From: Lutjanus erythropterus
Taxonomy: Eukaryota; Chordata; Actinopteri; Lutjaniformes; Lutjanidae
Assembly: GCA_020091685.1 (NCBI GenBank)
Contig: CM034595.1
Coordinates: forward strand, 9,199,132 to 9,263,131
Direction: 5' to 3'
Length of the DNA: 64,000 bases
Shown: positions 1 through 13,165 of the stretch, in pieces
Position numbering within the stretch: position 1 is the first letter of the stretch
How the letters are laid out: every line of letters starts with the position of its first letter
The notes under the pieces: generated by a model
What the model was told of the DNA's origin: nothing
The model's database searches: none
What the model saw: only the letters and a program-made list of their open reading frames with translations
Translations under genes and position numbers: made by a program

Positions 1-3000
1 GCCAATCAAGATTCATGTTTTGCCAATCTTGAAAACTGATCGGTGATGCAGAAAGCTTGAGCCGACTCTCAGTTGAGTTGTCACATGCTAACTAAACTAA
101 AGGAGCACTTGACACCCAACTTGAATTGTGTATCAGTGACTCACCTCGTGTTGCCTTGTTTTGCTTCCACAAGAACGTGGGATTATTCCAAAACACTATC
201 CAGAGTGGAAGTTGGAAGCTGATGGCACTCCCACTTTTGAAAAAGTCTCATTTATCTAGTTACATGCTCTAGAGCTGTGATGATTAATTGATTATTAATT
301 TAATTGCCAACTACTTTAATACTTGATTAATTAGTTTGAGTAATTTTTAAAGAAAAAAGTCTAAATTGTCTGATTTCAGCTTCTTCAGTATGATTTTTTT
401 CTGGTTTCTTTACTCCTTCATGATAGTAAACTGAATATTTTTGGGCTGTTAGTTTTTGGAAATTGACAATTTCCACCACTTACTGACATTTTAAAACAAA
501 CAACTATTATCAAGAAAATCACTGACTGATTAATCAACCATGAAAATAATCATTAGTTGCAGCCCTTGTATGCTCAACACTTCCAAAAAAACATCTTTCT
601 GATGCCAAACTAGTACTAATGTTACACACCTATGATTAACTGTGTAGTGTAGTCCTGCCTCCCACCTCCCTCACTGGCCAGGAGCTGCATAGTCAGACGA
701 TATTAATAGTCCAGGATACACTGCCATCTAGTGGAGATCCAAACACACTACAAAGAAGTCAAACTGATGTGTAATTATCTTCCACTGCTGCACAGCTGCT
801 ATAACAAAACAATAACTGATCAGTATCGACTGCATATCAGCCAATACAATCGGGGCATCCTTAGTCCTTATTAAATGTTACTCAAACAGGAGGAAAAAGT
901 GCAATTTGTCGCGGACTATTTTCAGCAGTGGATTAATCCACATTTGTTACACTAGTGAGTATTTGGGTCAGCAGGATGGTGTGTGTGGGACTGAGTCCAA
1001 ACTCAGAGTCAGTGTGTGTGTTCCTGGTAATGAGGGAACATGTCAGCTAGTGCAACAGTGTGACATAGATCAGACTTTGATACACACACTAACTTTCAGT
1101 AGATGCATTCATTGTTTAATGGTCAGAACATGAGATTTGTTCATGATTTAAAAAAAAAAAAGAATACGTCCAGCCTTATCACACAGGACACTCAGTAACA
1201 GAATGATGTGTGAGTGTGTCTTTAACAATCAGTGGGTAACACGTTTGTACACAAGTGTAACATAAAATGATTATGAACTTCTACAAAGTGTTTCCTTTCA
1301 GAGAGTCAAAAGAACAATCTTGCCTGATATGATGTTCTATGTAACGTGCTGTATATTTGTATGTTCTGGCATGTATTCTGAGGCTGTGTGCACCCGGCAG
1401 ACAGGATGACGCCGTGTGTGTTTCAGGGTTCCCACGCCTGTTTTTTTACCGGTCAGTTTCAAAAAAGGTTTCAGCTGCTCTTTAACAACTTCACTTCAAA
1501 CCAACTGTTCTTCTGCTGTAATATAAAGCAAAAGGTTTACATTCTCAACCACTGACATGCAAAATGAGTTCTGAGATTCACAAACTACAGAGCGGCCAAA
1601 CTTCCATCTCAGCCTGCTTCTTTTTGTCACGTTTCCAAACTACAGATTCTATTCCACACGTTTGTTAAAATGAGAATTATTTTTCTAAAACCTTTCTGGT
1701 CCTGGTCCATAACTGCAGGACTGTTGGGACTGTGGGAACCCTGTTGATCTGCCCGGACACAATCACAGCCCTCACCAGCTTCAACTCTGCCATCACAGAA
1801 CACACATGCTAGTGCTACATAACAATAGATGTCACACACACACACACACAACACACACACTTGATTCAGTCACAGATGTGGTGTTCTAGTTTCTGCTTCT
1901 GTGATTCTCTTTAGTTTGTTTTTCTGCAGTATTTCAGGCTTCTCTTATCTTCTTTTCTCTTCTCTTCTTGCTGTAAGAAGCCAAAGTAGGAGCTTTTGTT
2001 TGCTTGCAGGCAGTTTCTGCCACAAACCATTTGACATTTTAAATGTGTTATTACAAAAAGTGATTGTACTGTTCTGTATTGTTCTGTAGGAGAAGTGTTA
2101 TGTATGCATATTTTAAATAAAGCATTCAGGGTTTTAAAATGGAATGTACTTTGAAATGTCCTTCACTTGATTTGACTTTTTACACTAGGAATTGTGTAAT
2201 CTGGATACAAAAAAAATAACTATTCCATTTCAGTTACAGATAAAAAAAAAAAGACATGATCAGATTATAGATATACATTGAGTAAAAATGGGGATTATTA
2301 GTAGACCCAATTTTTTGTTGTAATTTAGCAAACAATACCAGCACGTTCTAATCGTTTTCTTGGCTGCCAGACAAAACTGACATGATTTCTTATCGATCAT
2401 ATCGATACAGTACTGTCATATTTATTTTTTGATATTGAAGGTTAATTTGAAGATTTTTCAGTGTGAAGAACTTGGGTCTTTTCTTATTGGCTGTCTCCCA
2501 ATGGACATGGAGCCTCATTCTTAAAACATGGTTTAATTAATCCAGACTAACATAATCCTAGTAATTCTCTGCTATTTTGGTACTTTGAACACTTTTGGAC
2601 CATTTGTTTGTTAAAGGGGAAATTCACCACTTTTCATGTGACTGTCCAGTCAGTGCTGATGGTAAATGTAGTCAGCTGAAGAAATAAATTCCACAGTCTG
2701 TGTCCAGTCCTCATCTCATCCAGATCATCAGCATCCCTTCATCACCACCACCAGTGTCTCGACTCCATCAGGGGTTTCTTTACTAATCATAGCTTCACTA
2801 CCTCCTTTATCTTGATGCCACGATGGAGTCTAACCGCCAAAGACTTTTCACTCTAAATCATGCACGTCAATAAATATACTTGTACATTCAAAAGGAGTCA
2901 CTCCTGCTTGAACTGCTTGCAGTCATGTCCTCCATGTACCAGGATGCACTGCATGCAAGCTTCTGACAGCCATGCCCATGTTACCATGAATCACCGCCCC

Positions 3001-3737
3001 AGTTTACAGCTGTTGAGGAGAGGAGGAGACTAGAAAACGAAATTAGAACAGTCTGTTTTTCTTCCTTAACGCCAACATCACCGTGACATCACTGGATGCA
3101 GGAAGAACAGATTTTTGCACCCATCTATGGAGCATCAGTGATATCCGGAGGTGAGGTGCCTGCACAGAGACAACACCCACCCAGCCACAGCCTGTCCATC
3201 AGGCAGGTGATACAGGAACATGAAGAAAATATGTTGATATTTTAAGGAGTTATCACATTTTATGTGTTTTTCTTTATAGATCATAAGAAGCTAATATACT
3301 TTATTTTTTTAGCATTTCACTTATACAGTATACAGCTATAGTTGTCAGTGGAACAATGATGAGAATAAACTGGTAAGGATGTAAGAGATACAGCAAAAGA
3401 GAAGACAACTTTCAAGGCTCTTCTAAAAAAAACGATGAAACATTTGTCATTTGTGATTACTTCCAGTGTGTAGCATACTGTGTAAATTTTATACATTTTG
3501 AGGCAAATAAAGACAAACAACATGTCTTTCCTTTTTATTTAGGAAACACCACAATTCCCTCCAAAAACGAAAGTGAACACTGCAGAAGACAGGTTGTTGT
3601 GAATCAGACATGAACTTGTTCACTGAAGAGAGAAAATGGCTCCGGAGTTCCCGCACACGTGGCTCACACAGAAGGCCTTTCAGAAAACACAGCAGGTATG
3701 GATGTACTGTACAGTCATGACTGCTCCAGGAGGAGTG

Positions 3738-3785
<48 letters not shown>

Positions 3786-6138
3786 TCCATCATCCTGGTA
3801 AAAAGCTGAGACACCTGCTGATTTGGGGAACTTTCAAACAGGGAATGTACGACTTGAACAAACAGTGAGTGTTCAATGAAAATATTCAGTAAACAACAAC
3901 ATCAGTGCAACACAACTCAGATCCAACTGTTTAGATTCGAACTGCCACTCATACAGCAAACACACACCAGCCATGACACACACACACAGACACACTATCA
4001 GTTCGGTTCACACTGAACAGAACTTTTATGGCAAAACACTCGACCCCCCCAGTTTAACACTTAGTCCTGAAACAATTTAGGTTTAATTAGTGGACATTTC
4101 AATGTCAAAATGTTCATTTAAGATGTCTGTAAAACTATTTCAACATGTTCAAACATATGTGTGCACATGAAGAAATATTTCAACTAGTCAAAACTTATTT
4201 AATCATCTTTAATTTTATTTTAGATATCAATCAATTCAATTGTGATTTAATGTAACTGATCTATAATTAAATTTCCACATGCTGAAAAAGGATTGTGACC
4301 AGTGGAAATGTAATATTAATTTTGGATATGTAGGCCATCTATGAAGACATTTTGACTGGTGGTGTTATATCATTGAAAATTCAATTCTGTTTAGTTACAA
4401 AAGGAACTGTACAATCTCAAATAATAATTGTTACTGGTACTAATATCATTTTCACCAGTTACAAATGCATCTCAGATATCTTAAATACAATTCTAGATAT
4501 GTGAACTGATATTTCAACTGGTTACAATTCCAAGCCATTAAAAAATAGAGCAGCGAAAAATCAATCGAATAATCGATTTATAAAATGAACTGTAGGCCAT
4601 TCTGCTAATCAATTAATTGGTTTGAGTATTTTATTTTTTTGGTGGGGGGGGGGTAAGAGCTGAACTGTTGATCTCAGTAATTAACATGTTGACTCATAAA
4701 AATTAATTATAGATAATTAATTAGAATCACTACCAATCAAAACAACATTACAGATATGTTGGCTTGGAATCCTAACGAGTCAAAACACAATTGTTGATAT
4801 CTGATTAAATGTTCAAAAGGCTTGTCATGTGACCACTTCCAGCTCTGTGCTCCTCCAGCACAACACATGACACAGTGACACAGAACTGAAGTGTGCGCTT
4901 CACTGTGATTAGTTCACTCTGACGTGCCGCATCAATGCAAACGACCAATCACACCATCCCATTTAGTGATCTGTGTAATGAATACACACACAGACAGACT
5001 TATATTGAGGCAAATATGACTGTATATTATTGAACATATGTGTGTGTGGTTGGTGATTAGTAATGGAGTGTGACGCTGGAGGTCTGGCAGGTCTTGTATG
5101 CATCAGAAGTGTCAGAACAGGATTACTAATCAGTGTGTGTTGTCACAATAACAGAGTTTTATGTTACACTTCAGTACCATCACCAGCTTCTGACTCCAAC
5201 ATTTCATGATGAAAACTTCTGATCCTTTACTTTGATGTTAGAGAAACTTTAAATCAGTTTTGTTACATGTGAGGTCAGAGAAATGAAGGAGCAACAACAG
5301 CGCTGGACTGGAGAGGCAGCGAGGCCCCGACAGCCAGCAGACCACAGGACACAGACTCTCAGAGTGCACACAGTGACAGACTGACTGACTCTTCACCTTG
5401 ACAACTTGTGGCCGTTCCATCAGGGAGACAGAGGACAATAAAAATAGTAAGTGAGGATGTTCAGCTGGACAGAGACTTCATAAACCTGCATGTGCAGATA
5501 TACAGCCAATACACCTGACAGCAGGTAATAATACATCATTAAATGAATGATAGACTTTATATGTAAATTTACAATTAGATTATAATTTGAAACGTAGTCA
5601 AACAGGATAATGTCAATATAATTCTGAAGGGTAATTTATCTTTCAAACTTGAATACTTATTTGGATGTCAATTACCATGGCAACAGCAGAAGCTTTGAGG
5701 CATTTGGATCAGCCCTATGCCAGACATGTGGTCTAAATGTGTCTCTGGGAAGCCTACTGACTGAATAATAATAATATTTCTTAATATTTATATTTAACTA
5801 TAATATTACAGCCACTAGAAGCTGTGTCACTGTTGCTGATGTTGAAATGGCTCACTGTTAGAGACAGGCTGAAAACAAGTGACTAAACAAGTGCCCGTCA
5901 CAATAAAGAGATGGCGGTTATTGTCATGATGCCACTGAAGTGTTTCAGGGTTAAATATTAACCTCAGGACTGTACCAACATCAAAACTCTGGGGTTGTGA
6001 CAACACAAGTATGAGCGTGAAGCTCAGTAAGAACTTCTCTCTGCTGTTCTCAGAGATCTGATGCATACAGTACAGGAGCAGGATGTGTGGGGGAGGTCTG
6101 GAGTTTGGCAGCAGGGGTCAGAGAGCTCGCTGGGTGCT
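1..6138. other. gene-free flank with microsatellites and old repeats
   Basis: I found no exon with family resemblance here on either strand. The stretch is AT-rich with short open frames only. It holds CA microsatellites (about 1833-1860 and 3741-3780). Around 4050-4830 there is a degenerate repetitive stretch in which variants of a 'gatatttcaactggttac' phrase recur. A block near 2614-3250 opens with TTAAAGGGGAAATTCACC, which resembles the TTAA-flanked transposons elsewhere in the window, but I could not place its other end. The part just below 6138 is presumably cnih4 3' UTR. I could not identify a clear AATAAA for that gene on the minus strand. Confidence 0.6.
3741..3780. repeat. (AC)20 microsatellite
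   Basis: An uninterrupted run of AC dinucleotides, about 20 units. Open frames through it are artefacts of the repeat. Confidence 0.95.
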
Positions 6139-9100
6139 TCAGTCGTTGATCAGAGCCAGGATCATGCTGCAGAAACAGGGGAAGGAAAGACGTATTAAAA
6201 AAGGACTGACTGTGTACAAACAGACACCTCTGACCTCTAACTGTGTTCACCTCACCTGTACAAATAAATGAAGAAGCAGAGCAGGTGGTAACCCAGTTTA
6301 ATCATGGCCTCCTTCATGTGGGACTTGAGCTGACCTCGGTTGTGGATCTCAGTGGGGTCAAAGACACCCATGTTCCCCATTGGAACCTTCACGTACCTGC
6401 AGGGACAACATGAGAGTAATGGCCAGTCAGACATGAACTGTGTGTAGAGGTGTGTGATCAGGACACAACCTTCAGTGTGTTTGATTTTAAACAGCAGTAT
6501 TAAAATACAACATGATGTCGTCTATTTCCTGATCATTCAATAGAGAGAGCAGATTGGAATGTTCTGGCTGATCCAGTAAATGATCTTACCATCAGAGGCG
6601 GAACGTAATCAAGTACAATTACTTTTATAGTTTACTAGTTACCGTACTTAAACAGATTTTTCACGTCTGTACTTTTACTGAGTATTTATTTTCAAACAAC
6701 TTTTTACTTTTACTCCCAAAGTTTCACCACAAACTATTTTACTTACAGGCTCATTACTTTTGAGATTCATTGAGACAAAAGACGTCAAAGACAAAAGATG
6801 TAACAAGACGAAAAACAACGTAAAAGACATAACAAGACCATAAAGAGGTAATAAGATAAAAAATCATGATAAAAGATGAGACAAGAAGATGTAATAAGAT
6901 AAAAAAGACGCAACAAAACAAAAAACAACACAAAAGACATAAAAAGAACAATAAAGACACAACCAGACAAAAAACGATGTAAAAAAAAAAAAAAATAAGA
7001 TAAAAAAAAACAATGTAAAAGACATAACAAGACAAACAGATGTAACGAGACAAAAAAGAGGTAAAAGATGTAACAAAACGACGTACAATACACAAGACAA
7101 AAGAGACGTACCACAACAAAAAAGATGTAATGAGATGAAAAAAGCCCTAACAAGACAAAAAAAAAGGGTAATGAGATGAAAACAATGACAAGAAAACAAG
7201 GTTAAGAATGTAACAAGACAAAAAAGACATACAAGACTTTTTACTTTTACGCTTCAAGTACATCTCAGAGACTGTACTTTTTCACTTTTACTTGAGTAAA
7301 GAAGTTGAATCAGTACTTATACCGGAGGATTTTTTACACAAGTATCTGTACTTCTTCTTGAGTACAGAATGTGTGGACTTTTGCCTCCTCTGGTCACCGT
7401 AAGGACATTCTGTTGATAGATTTACACCCTTACACTCAGTGGTCTAATTCAGCAGACATATTAAAGGAATAATGATTGTGGTATAAACATTATAGCTTAA
7501 CGTCTATCCTCTCACAGTATTTATTGTCATATTACCCACCGTTCTCTCACAGTCAGCAGTACGAGCAGAACATACCTATAAATGTTCCAGGCTGCTACAG
7601 GCAGGTTGAGGAGGAAGATGAACCAGTGCATGGAGACCAACATCAGCATGGTGGAGAGACACTGGCCAATCATCTCTGGAATGACCCACTGCAAACACAA
7701 CAAGTCAAACACACATGAATCACACATCAAAACCACACATCAGATAATGATATACTTGTCTCTATAAAAAACAGATGGGAAATTCAGCTTTAGCATTCAG
7801 ATATCCATCACTGAAATATACATTCAAAGTAGAAGAGGTCACTCAGCAGAGTGCAGATCCCTGCCTGTAAACAGGTGGTGAAGCACCTACTGCAATGACA
7901 CCACAACTTCCAGATGTAACCAGCAAAGATTTGCAAAGTTCCACCGACATTGACATGACCCCACATACGTTGTCTCTAGCTCAAACAAGATCTTAAACTG
8001 AAGCAGTTGTTGATCACTTGCGGCTCCTAGTGGCCGGTTTAGAAGATGAGAAGTCAGCTGTCAATGATCGTATAAAACAGAGCAGTCAAAAAATAGAATT
8101 ACTGCCTCACAGTTGTTTGTCTCCACCTACCAGTCAAGCTACAGTTTACATCCATGTCTGTCCACACTCATATGTCTGCAGTGAAGACTGTGAAGGAATT
8201 TAATACGGACCTTACCACTTTATTGACCTGACCAGCATACAGTCATGAATGTAAACAAAAACATAAGGCTGAGGCTCAGTAGTGTTCGAGATCAGCCAAT
8301 GATCAGGCACATACAGCTGTGATTACATCATCTTACGCCTGGCAAGAATAACAAGTAACAAGGCACCACAAATAAAAGGCATCATAAATAAAATGAAATA
8401 AAAAGAATGTAAGGTATATGTATGTAAATGTGCTCTGACAGTAATAATCCAGACTTACTTTGTTCAGCTTAGAGCAGCAGGCTCGAGCATTGATGTAGTC
8501 ACATTCTAGATCAGACAGAGTGATGATCTGAGCTGCAAGTCAAGGAGACACAAACAGCAGACAGCCTGACAAATGCTGAATAATCAGCAGGACTTTAGGA
8601 GACGTGGATTGTGCCAGACAAGCAGGATGGAGGCATTTTATGTTTTTATTTTCCGTTTTCCTGTGAAACTCCAGCAGTGTTTTGTAGACTGACAAAATAA
8701 ACACGACCCTTAATCGGCACAAGAGAGTAACTAGATAATGGGTGAATTTTCATTTTTGGGTGAACTATCCCTTTAAAATGATACCAATACCATAGAGTAC
8801 TCTATTCAATGCTTTTTTTTTTTAGACGGTGCAGCTGTCTACCCTGAAGTTTTCTTCATTCCAAAAATAATGCTTACACATTGTATGCATTTATTTATCT
8901 ATATATGGATATATAGCCTTATTTTCAAATGTTTTGGTGGCAAAATCATACAAATAGTTTTTTTTTTCTAGATCTGGGTACAAAAAGGACTGAAGACAGG
9001 TATCATTTAACTGGAGAGGTTTTGATACTACTTGGTACTGGGTAATTTCGATTGGTATCAGCTACCAATACCCAGCCACGTATCTCACACCTATTTCCTT

Positions 9101-10805
9101 TTCCAAAAAATTGAGATTTGGTTTGGCGATTTGAATATTGCACTTGTCCATATTGCAATTTTGATAATATTGTGATTAATTGTGCAGCCCCAATCATACG
9201 TAATGTTGAAAATTAAAGATACAATTGTATACACACCAGTGGTGGAAGAAGTATTCATTTACTTGAGAAAAAGCTGAAATACCTCACTGGTGAAATACTC
9301 CATTAGATGTAAAAGTCAAAGTGCTTTCAAAGTGTTATTGTAAGAATTAGCAACTAATTGAACTGTCGAAGTAAAAGTATTAATGTGGCAGAATGGCTTC
9401 ATTATTCATAAGATATGAATATGAAATCAGGACTTCAAACTTTAACAATAACACATTGTATTTTACAAATAGTCCAACAAGTCCATGCATCAAAGTAAGT
9501 AGTGAAAATCTGTACACAAGTTAAAGTACTGTACTAAAATATCACTCAATTACAAGTAAAAGTACTGCTGTTAGAAAAATATGCAACTAAAAGTACAAAC
9601 TATTTGTCTCAAAAACTACTCAGAGTACTAGTTACTTTTTAACTTTTGATGTTAAATGCATTATTAGTCTAAATTACTAATAATATTTCAGTGTTCACAG
9701 TCTCCTCTCCAAACAATCAATCAATTAATCATTAATAATTTATAAGAAACTGTTGTGACCATTGATTAAATCTTAGTGCTGCAACTAATTATCATCAACA
9801 TCTATTAATCTGTCATTTATTTCTTGATTAATCAATTACTCATCAATTCTTGGTTTGATCAGTAAAATGTAAAAAAAAGGGGGGAGTAAAGAACCCAAAG
9901 AATATTCAAATTTAAGAAGCTGAAATCAGAGAATCTGGACACTATTCATTAAAAAATGACTGAAAACAGTTAATCAATTATCAAAATAGTTGCAGATTAA
10001 TTTAATAATCAATTATTTGTTGCAGCTCTACTAAATATCAATGAATACATTTTGAATTGGTTAAACTCTTAACTGTGATTAATCAATTAATGATTAATAT
10101 CCTTACTCCAAACTTGTGCTGCTGCAGCATTTTGTTTTGTATCTCTCAGTACCCCAAAAATAACTTAATTACAGTAATTTTCACCCCACTTTCACCCCTG
10201 CTGTTAAAAAAAAGTATTGAATTAAAGAGTAGTCTACAATATTTCCCTCTGAAAGTGGAGTAAAAGTATAATAGAATCAAACAAGTATCTCAATTGTACT
10301 TAAGTACTCCATTTGAGTAAATGTGTTTAGTAACTTTCCCACCACTGAAACTCACAAGCCAACATTGAACAGACACATATTCGGTCGCAGCAGTGACAGA
10401 AAGGTTCCCAGTAAACAGCAGCAGAGGCAGTTAGTCAGCAGCTAAAGAGAACTGGGTTTTACTGTTGACTCAAAACGTTCCCGCTCACTTCCTGTTTAGT
10501 TTTTATGACCACACGTCGTCATGTCGTTACTCTGCGTTTAAAACAAGGTCCACCAGAGATGAGTTCACGTTAGCATGTCACTGTCACTGAAAGAAGGCGG
10601 CTAACCGGTTAGCTGCTTAGCCTAAATGTAACATGCTAGGTAATGTAAAGAGTGGAACTCCTCCGAGCTCCGGTCCAGCAGGCCGCTGAGCTGAATAAAT
10701 CTGCTGCCTTCAGAGAACCCACAGTTCAAAGGATACAAAGTAAACCGAGAGGAAAATCAGTGCACAGCAGTCCACCAGAGACAGGATGAACACTGCCGCC
10801 TCCAT
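6139..10805 (-). CDS. cnih4: Cornichon family member 4, ER export cargo receptor
   Basis: Five coding exons on the minus strand, all with GT/AG borders and matching phase: 10737-10805, 8459-8527, 7576-7688, 6256-6396 and 6139-6166. They give 139 residues, the same length I recall for human CNIH4. The product starts [18 protein letters not shown] and ends MILALIND. It has the cornichon landmarks: a hydrophobic N-terminal segment, the acidic loop motif [11 protein letters not shown], the WVIPE start of the next membrane segment, [15 protein letters not shown], and the cytoplasmic [18 protein letters not shown] block before a last hydrophobic segment. Family knowledge: an ER/early secretory membrane protein that recruits cargo, including GPCRs, into COPII vesicles. 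Introns hold two hAT-like elements, a minisatellite and half a [17 protein letters not shown] and the length separate it from CNIH1-3, which are longer. Confidence 0.95.
6593..7392. mobile_element. hAT-like non-autonomous element
   Basis: It begins CAGAGGCGGAA and ends TTTTGCCTCCTCTG, imperfect inverted ends of hAT style. The ends carry the 'tacttttacttgagta' phrases common to teleost hAT MITEs. The 8-bp flanks (cttaccat / gtcaccgt) match at five positions, so a decayed target duplication is possible. It lies in the last cnih4 intron but one. The centre is a purine-rich minisatellite (6774-7235), and no transposase frame is present. Confidence 0.65.
6774..7235. repeat. degenerate minisatellite, unit near AAAAGATGTAACAAGAC
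   Basis: About 20-25 irregular copies of a 17-22 bp purine-rich unit variously written gacaaaaaagatgtaacaa or gacgtaacaagac. The long minus-strand frames rich in Phe, Leu, Val and Ser are products of this composition, not genes. A stretch with the reverse-complement unit occurs at 40725-40890. Confidence 0.8.
7811..8210. repeat. SINE-like dispersed repeat, copy 1
   Basis: It contains the phrase 'gtgcagatccctgcc...ggtggtgaagcacctactg', followed by a segment with 'gcggctcctagtggccggttt'. The first phrase recurs at about 45278-45410 in kpna5. It lies in the cnih4 intron between exons 2 and 3. Class uncertain; ends not resolved. Confidence 0.5.
8590..8776 (+). mobile_element. TTAA fold-back MITE, right arm only
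   Basis: It runs from 'gactttaggagacgtggattg' through 'ggatggaggcattt' to the end GTGAACTATCCCT, followed by TTAA. It is a half copy of the MITE seen whole at 61022-61582 and lies in cnih4 intron 1. Confidence 0.8.
9237..10347. mobile_element. hAT-like non-autonomous element with inverted ends
   Basis: Starts CAGTGGTGGAAG and ends TTCCCACCACTG, inverted ends of hAT type. The 8-bp flanks atacacac and aaactcac match at six positions, as expected for an aged 8-bp target duplication. Inside are recurring 'aaagtactg...gagtac' phrases and AT-rich 'gattaatcaattaa' palindromes. No transposase is visible. It lies in cnih4 intron 1. Confidence 0.75.
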
Positions 10806-10925
10806 CTTTCTTCTTCCGTCACTCACTCACTTTCACTTCCGCATAGAACTCGAGTCTGACGCTGTAGGCTCCGGTATCTCGCTGCAGTGACGCCGCCTGG
10901 CGGCCTGGAGTGGAACTGCTGAGAG
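10806..10925 (-). promoter_or_regulatory. cnih4 5' UTR and core promoter
   Basis: Directly upstream of the cnih4 ATG, read on the minus strand. Two CGGAAG ETS-type sites occur within about 40 bp of the start, and the ATG sits in a YY1-like AAGATGGAGGCGG context. No TATA box is evident. This is typical of a housekeeping promoter. Extent and start site are inferred. Confidence 0.5.
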
Positions 10926-10951
10926 CACAAACACATGCGGCACATCTTTAA

Positions 10952-11468
10952 AGGCATAGTTCACCCAAAAATGAAAATTCAGTCATTATCTATTCGCCCT
11001 TATGCCAACTGAAGGGGGATAACAGTGTTGCTGAATGGTGACCATTTTTGTAATGGAAACACAACCAAAAAACCCCCCATAAAATGCCTCCATACTGCTC
11101 GTCTGGTGTAATCCAAGTCTCCTAAAGCCTGGACATGCTGTTCGCACACCGTCACACCACATTTACCCAGTTCAGACAGTGGTGCATGTGCATGTGAATG
11201 TGGCTCCAAGCGGAGGTTCTACAGTGAAGATTCAGGTTCAAAAACATGGTGTAAATTATGTCTTTCAAGTCAGCTCGGCATGTTGGGTCTTTAGGAGACT
11301 TGGATTACACCAGACAAGTAGTATGGATGCATTTAAGTTTTTATTGTTTTTTCTTTTTTATATTAGAAAACTGGTCACCATTCACTTCCATTGTTTGGGA
11401 GATTCTGCAACACCTGTTTTCCTGTGTTTGTGAACTAAAAACTTTTCATTTTTGGGTGAACTATCCCT
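10952..11468. mobile_element. TTAA fold-back MITE, full copy
   Basis: Flanked by TTAA at 10948-10951 and 11469-11472. The left end is AGGCATAGTTCACCC and the right end GGGTGAACTATCCCT. The two halves are near reverse complements: 'ccatactgctcgtctggtgtaatccaa' on the left is mirrored by 'ggattacaccagacaagtag' on the right, so the whole element can fold on itself. It sits between cnih4 and gprc6a. Confidence 0.85.
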
Positions 11469-11819
11469 TTAAACATCAATAGTTAAAAAGTAATTAATAC
11501 TCAGTTTTTGTGAGAATACTTCATACTTTTACTTAAATATTTTTCTAACACCAGTGTTTTTACTTGTAATTGAGTAATATTTTAGTAATGTAACAGTACT
11601 TGTGTTGTTACATTACTACAGATTTTCAGTTGTGTTTCCACAGCTGTGAAAAACAACAACTTCATCATTACAACTCTACTTTACTGACACCACCTTGTTG
11701 CTGGCTACAAGTTTTCACTCTCCTCCCCTAAAAAAGGGTCTGCCTACCAGCCAGTTGAGAAGAATCTGTCATACCAGGTAGGACTAGCCAAGGCCCTCAT
11801 TTTGACTCCAAATATATGT

Positions 11820-12425
11820 AATCTAAATATTACACAAAAGGCAAAGAAAGTGTGATCATTTTTACCTATTTAAGCCAAAGGACAACTCTGAAATTGACAC
11901 TGTTATATCATTACTTTTTGCACAGTTGGCGATGTATCTGGGTTGCTTAGAAACTATCATTGTCTCTCTCAATAAAATTTCACAAGTGGTCTCGATTTCC
12001 AACTACTCACTGAATTTTTGTGTTAAAGCTCTCACATTTTGAAATAAAGTACCATTAATTATTATCAATAGCCTATGGTTATTTATTGTGATGTTTCCAG
12101 GTGGAAATGAGTTATTAGTCATGTTAAAATAATATGTTTTATAAAGTTATAAAATGCATTTAACTGTCGCTGAGTAATTCTAGATGAATCTAAAGTTGGA
12201 ATCTGATCACTGATACTGCTGTGAATATATGCAGCCCTTACAGTTAACCACACATGATGGATGTATATTGATAAATTTATAAATACATTTTACAACACTT
12301 ACATTTTGGTGTTATTTCATGTTTAAAGAGATAAATGGATATAATAAATGCTTTAATCTCTTAGTGTGGTATTTATCATGATTATGTTTGTTCTAGTAGT
12401 TATGGAACTCTGGCTTAGTGTGAAA
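11820..12425 (+). repeat. dispersed repeat of unknown class, copy 1
   Basis: About 600 bp collinear with 38098-38785. Shared phrases include 'acaaaaggcaaagaaa', 'gttgcttag..actatcattgtctct', 'gagtaattctaga', 'gatgtatattgataaat' and 'gttctagtagttatgga'. No coding frame. Only two copies are visible, so the class is open. Confidence 0.65.
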
Positions 12426-12439
12426 GCACTGGATATGAA

Positions 12440-12905
12440 AAACAGATTTATCCATCAGCATGGTTTAATAAAGCATATGAGTTGGCTCTTGAAAAGACAT
12501 GCTCTGACTTACTAAAAAAGTTTAAAAACTTATAGAAATTCTCTGTATATAATCTGACCCTGAATTTTCTGGCATGTTTGAAGATCCATTTCTGTTTATA
12601 AAGAAAAGGGGAAGAAATACAGTGGATCATTTGGTCTGCACCAACTCTGATTGGAAGAGGATATCCAGTCAAGTTACCCACACGTTTGCACCCTCTCCCC
12701 AACAGTCAGTCTGAATGTGACTGCAGTGCAATAACACCGTGAAATCTGTTCCTCCCATCCCCACACAGCCAAATATTTCCCATCAACAGTGTGATGACCT
12801 GTGCATCCACACAGGGGTTTTATATGATGTGGTGTCCCTGTGGGCTCACATGTGCCGGAAAAACCACCAGGAAACATAAAGAAAGGATCAGTGAGCAGCG
12901 AGCAG
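12440..12905 (+). pseudogene. Penelope-like retroelement fragment with GIY-YIG-type domain
   Basis: On the plus strand a frame near 12790-12905 reads MTCASTQGFYMMWCPCGLTC followed by AGKTTRKHKERISEQ. This fits the pattern of GIY-YIG endonuclease ends of Penelope/Neptune-like elements (x-V-Y-x-x-x-C-P-C-G-x-x-Y-x-G-K-T). Upstream, HPHTAKYFP precedes it, but in another frame, so at least one indel separates them. Further upstream stops interrupt the sequence. It is a dead fragment. I rely on motif memory; the family name is inferred. Confidence 0.55.
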
Positions 12906-12917
12906 GATTATGAACCG

Positions 12918-13165
12918 CATGTCTGGGCTTTAGGAGAGTTGGATTACACCAGATGAGCAGTACGGAGGCATTTTATGTTTTATTTTTGTGTGTTTGTTTT
13001 GGAAACTGTTCACTATTCATTCAAAATGTCACCATTCACGTTTCTGCAACACTGTTCTGTGAAATTCCAGCAGTGTTTTGTGGACTAAAAAACTAAAACC
13101 AACCCTCAACTGGCATGAGGTTGAGAAGACATGACTGAATTTTCACTTTTTGATTAATACACCCT
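12918..13165 (+). mobile_element. TTAA fold-back MITE, right-arm fragment
   Basis: Contains 'gggctttaggagagttggattacaccag' and 'aggcattttatg', and ends in a diverged ...ACACCCT followed by TTAA. The right arm only of the family at 61022-61582. Confidence 0.75.

Noticed and set aside
6754..7199. Three overlapping minus-strand frames of 111-122 codons rich in Phe, Leu, Val, Ser and Cys
   Set aside because: They arise from a purine-rich minisatellite read in all three frames. They have no domain and no start or splice context.
12448..12877. Minus-strand frames of 84 and 67 codons
   Set aside because: Antisense of the Penelope-like fragment, whose conserved motifs are on the plus strand.
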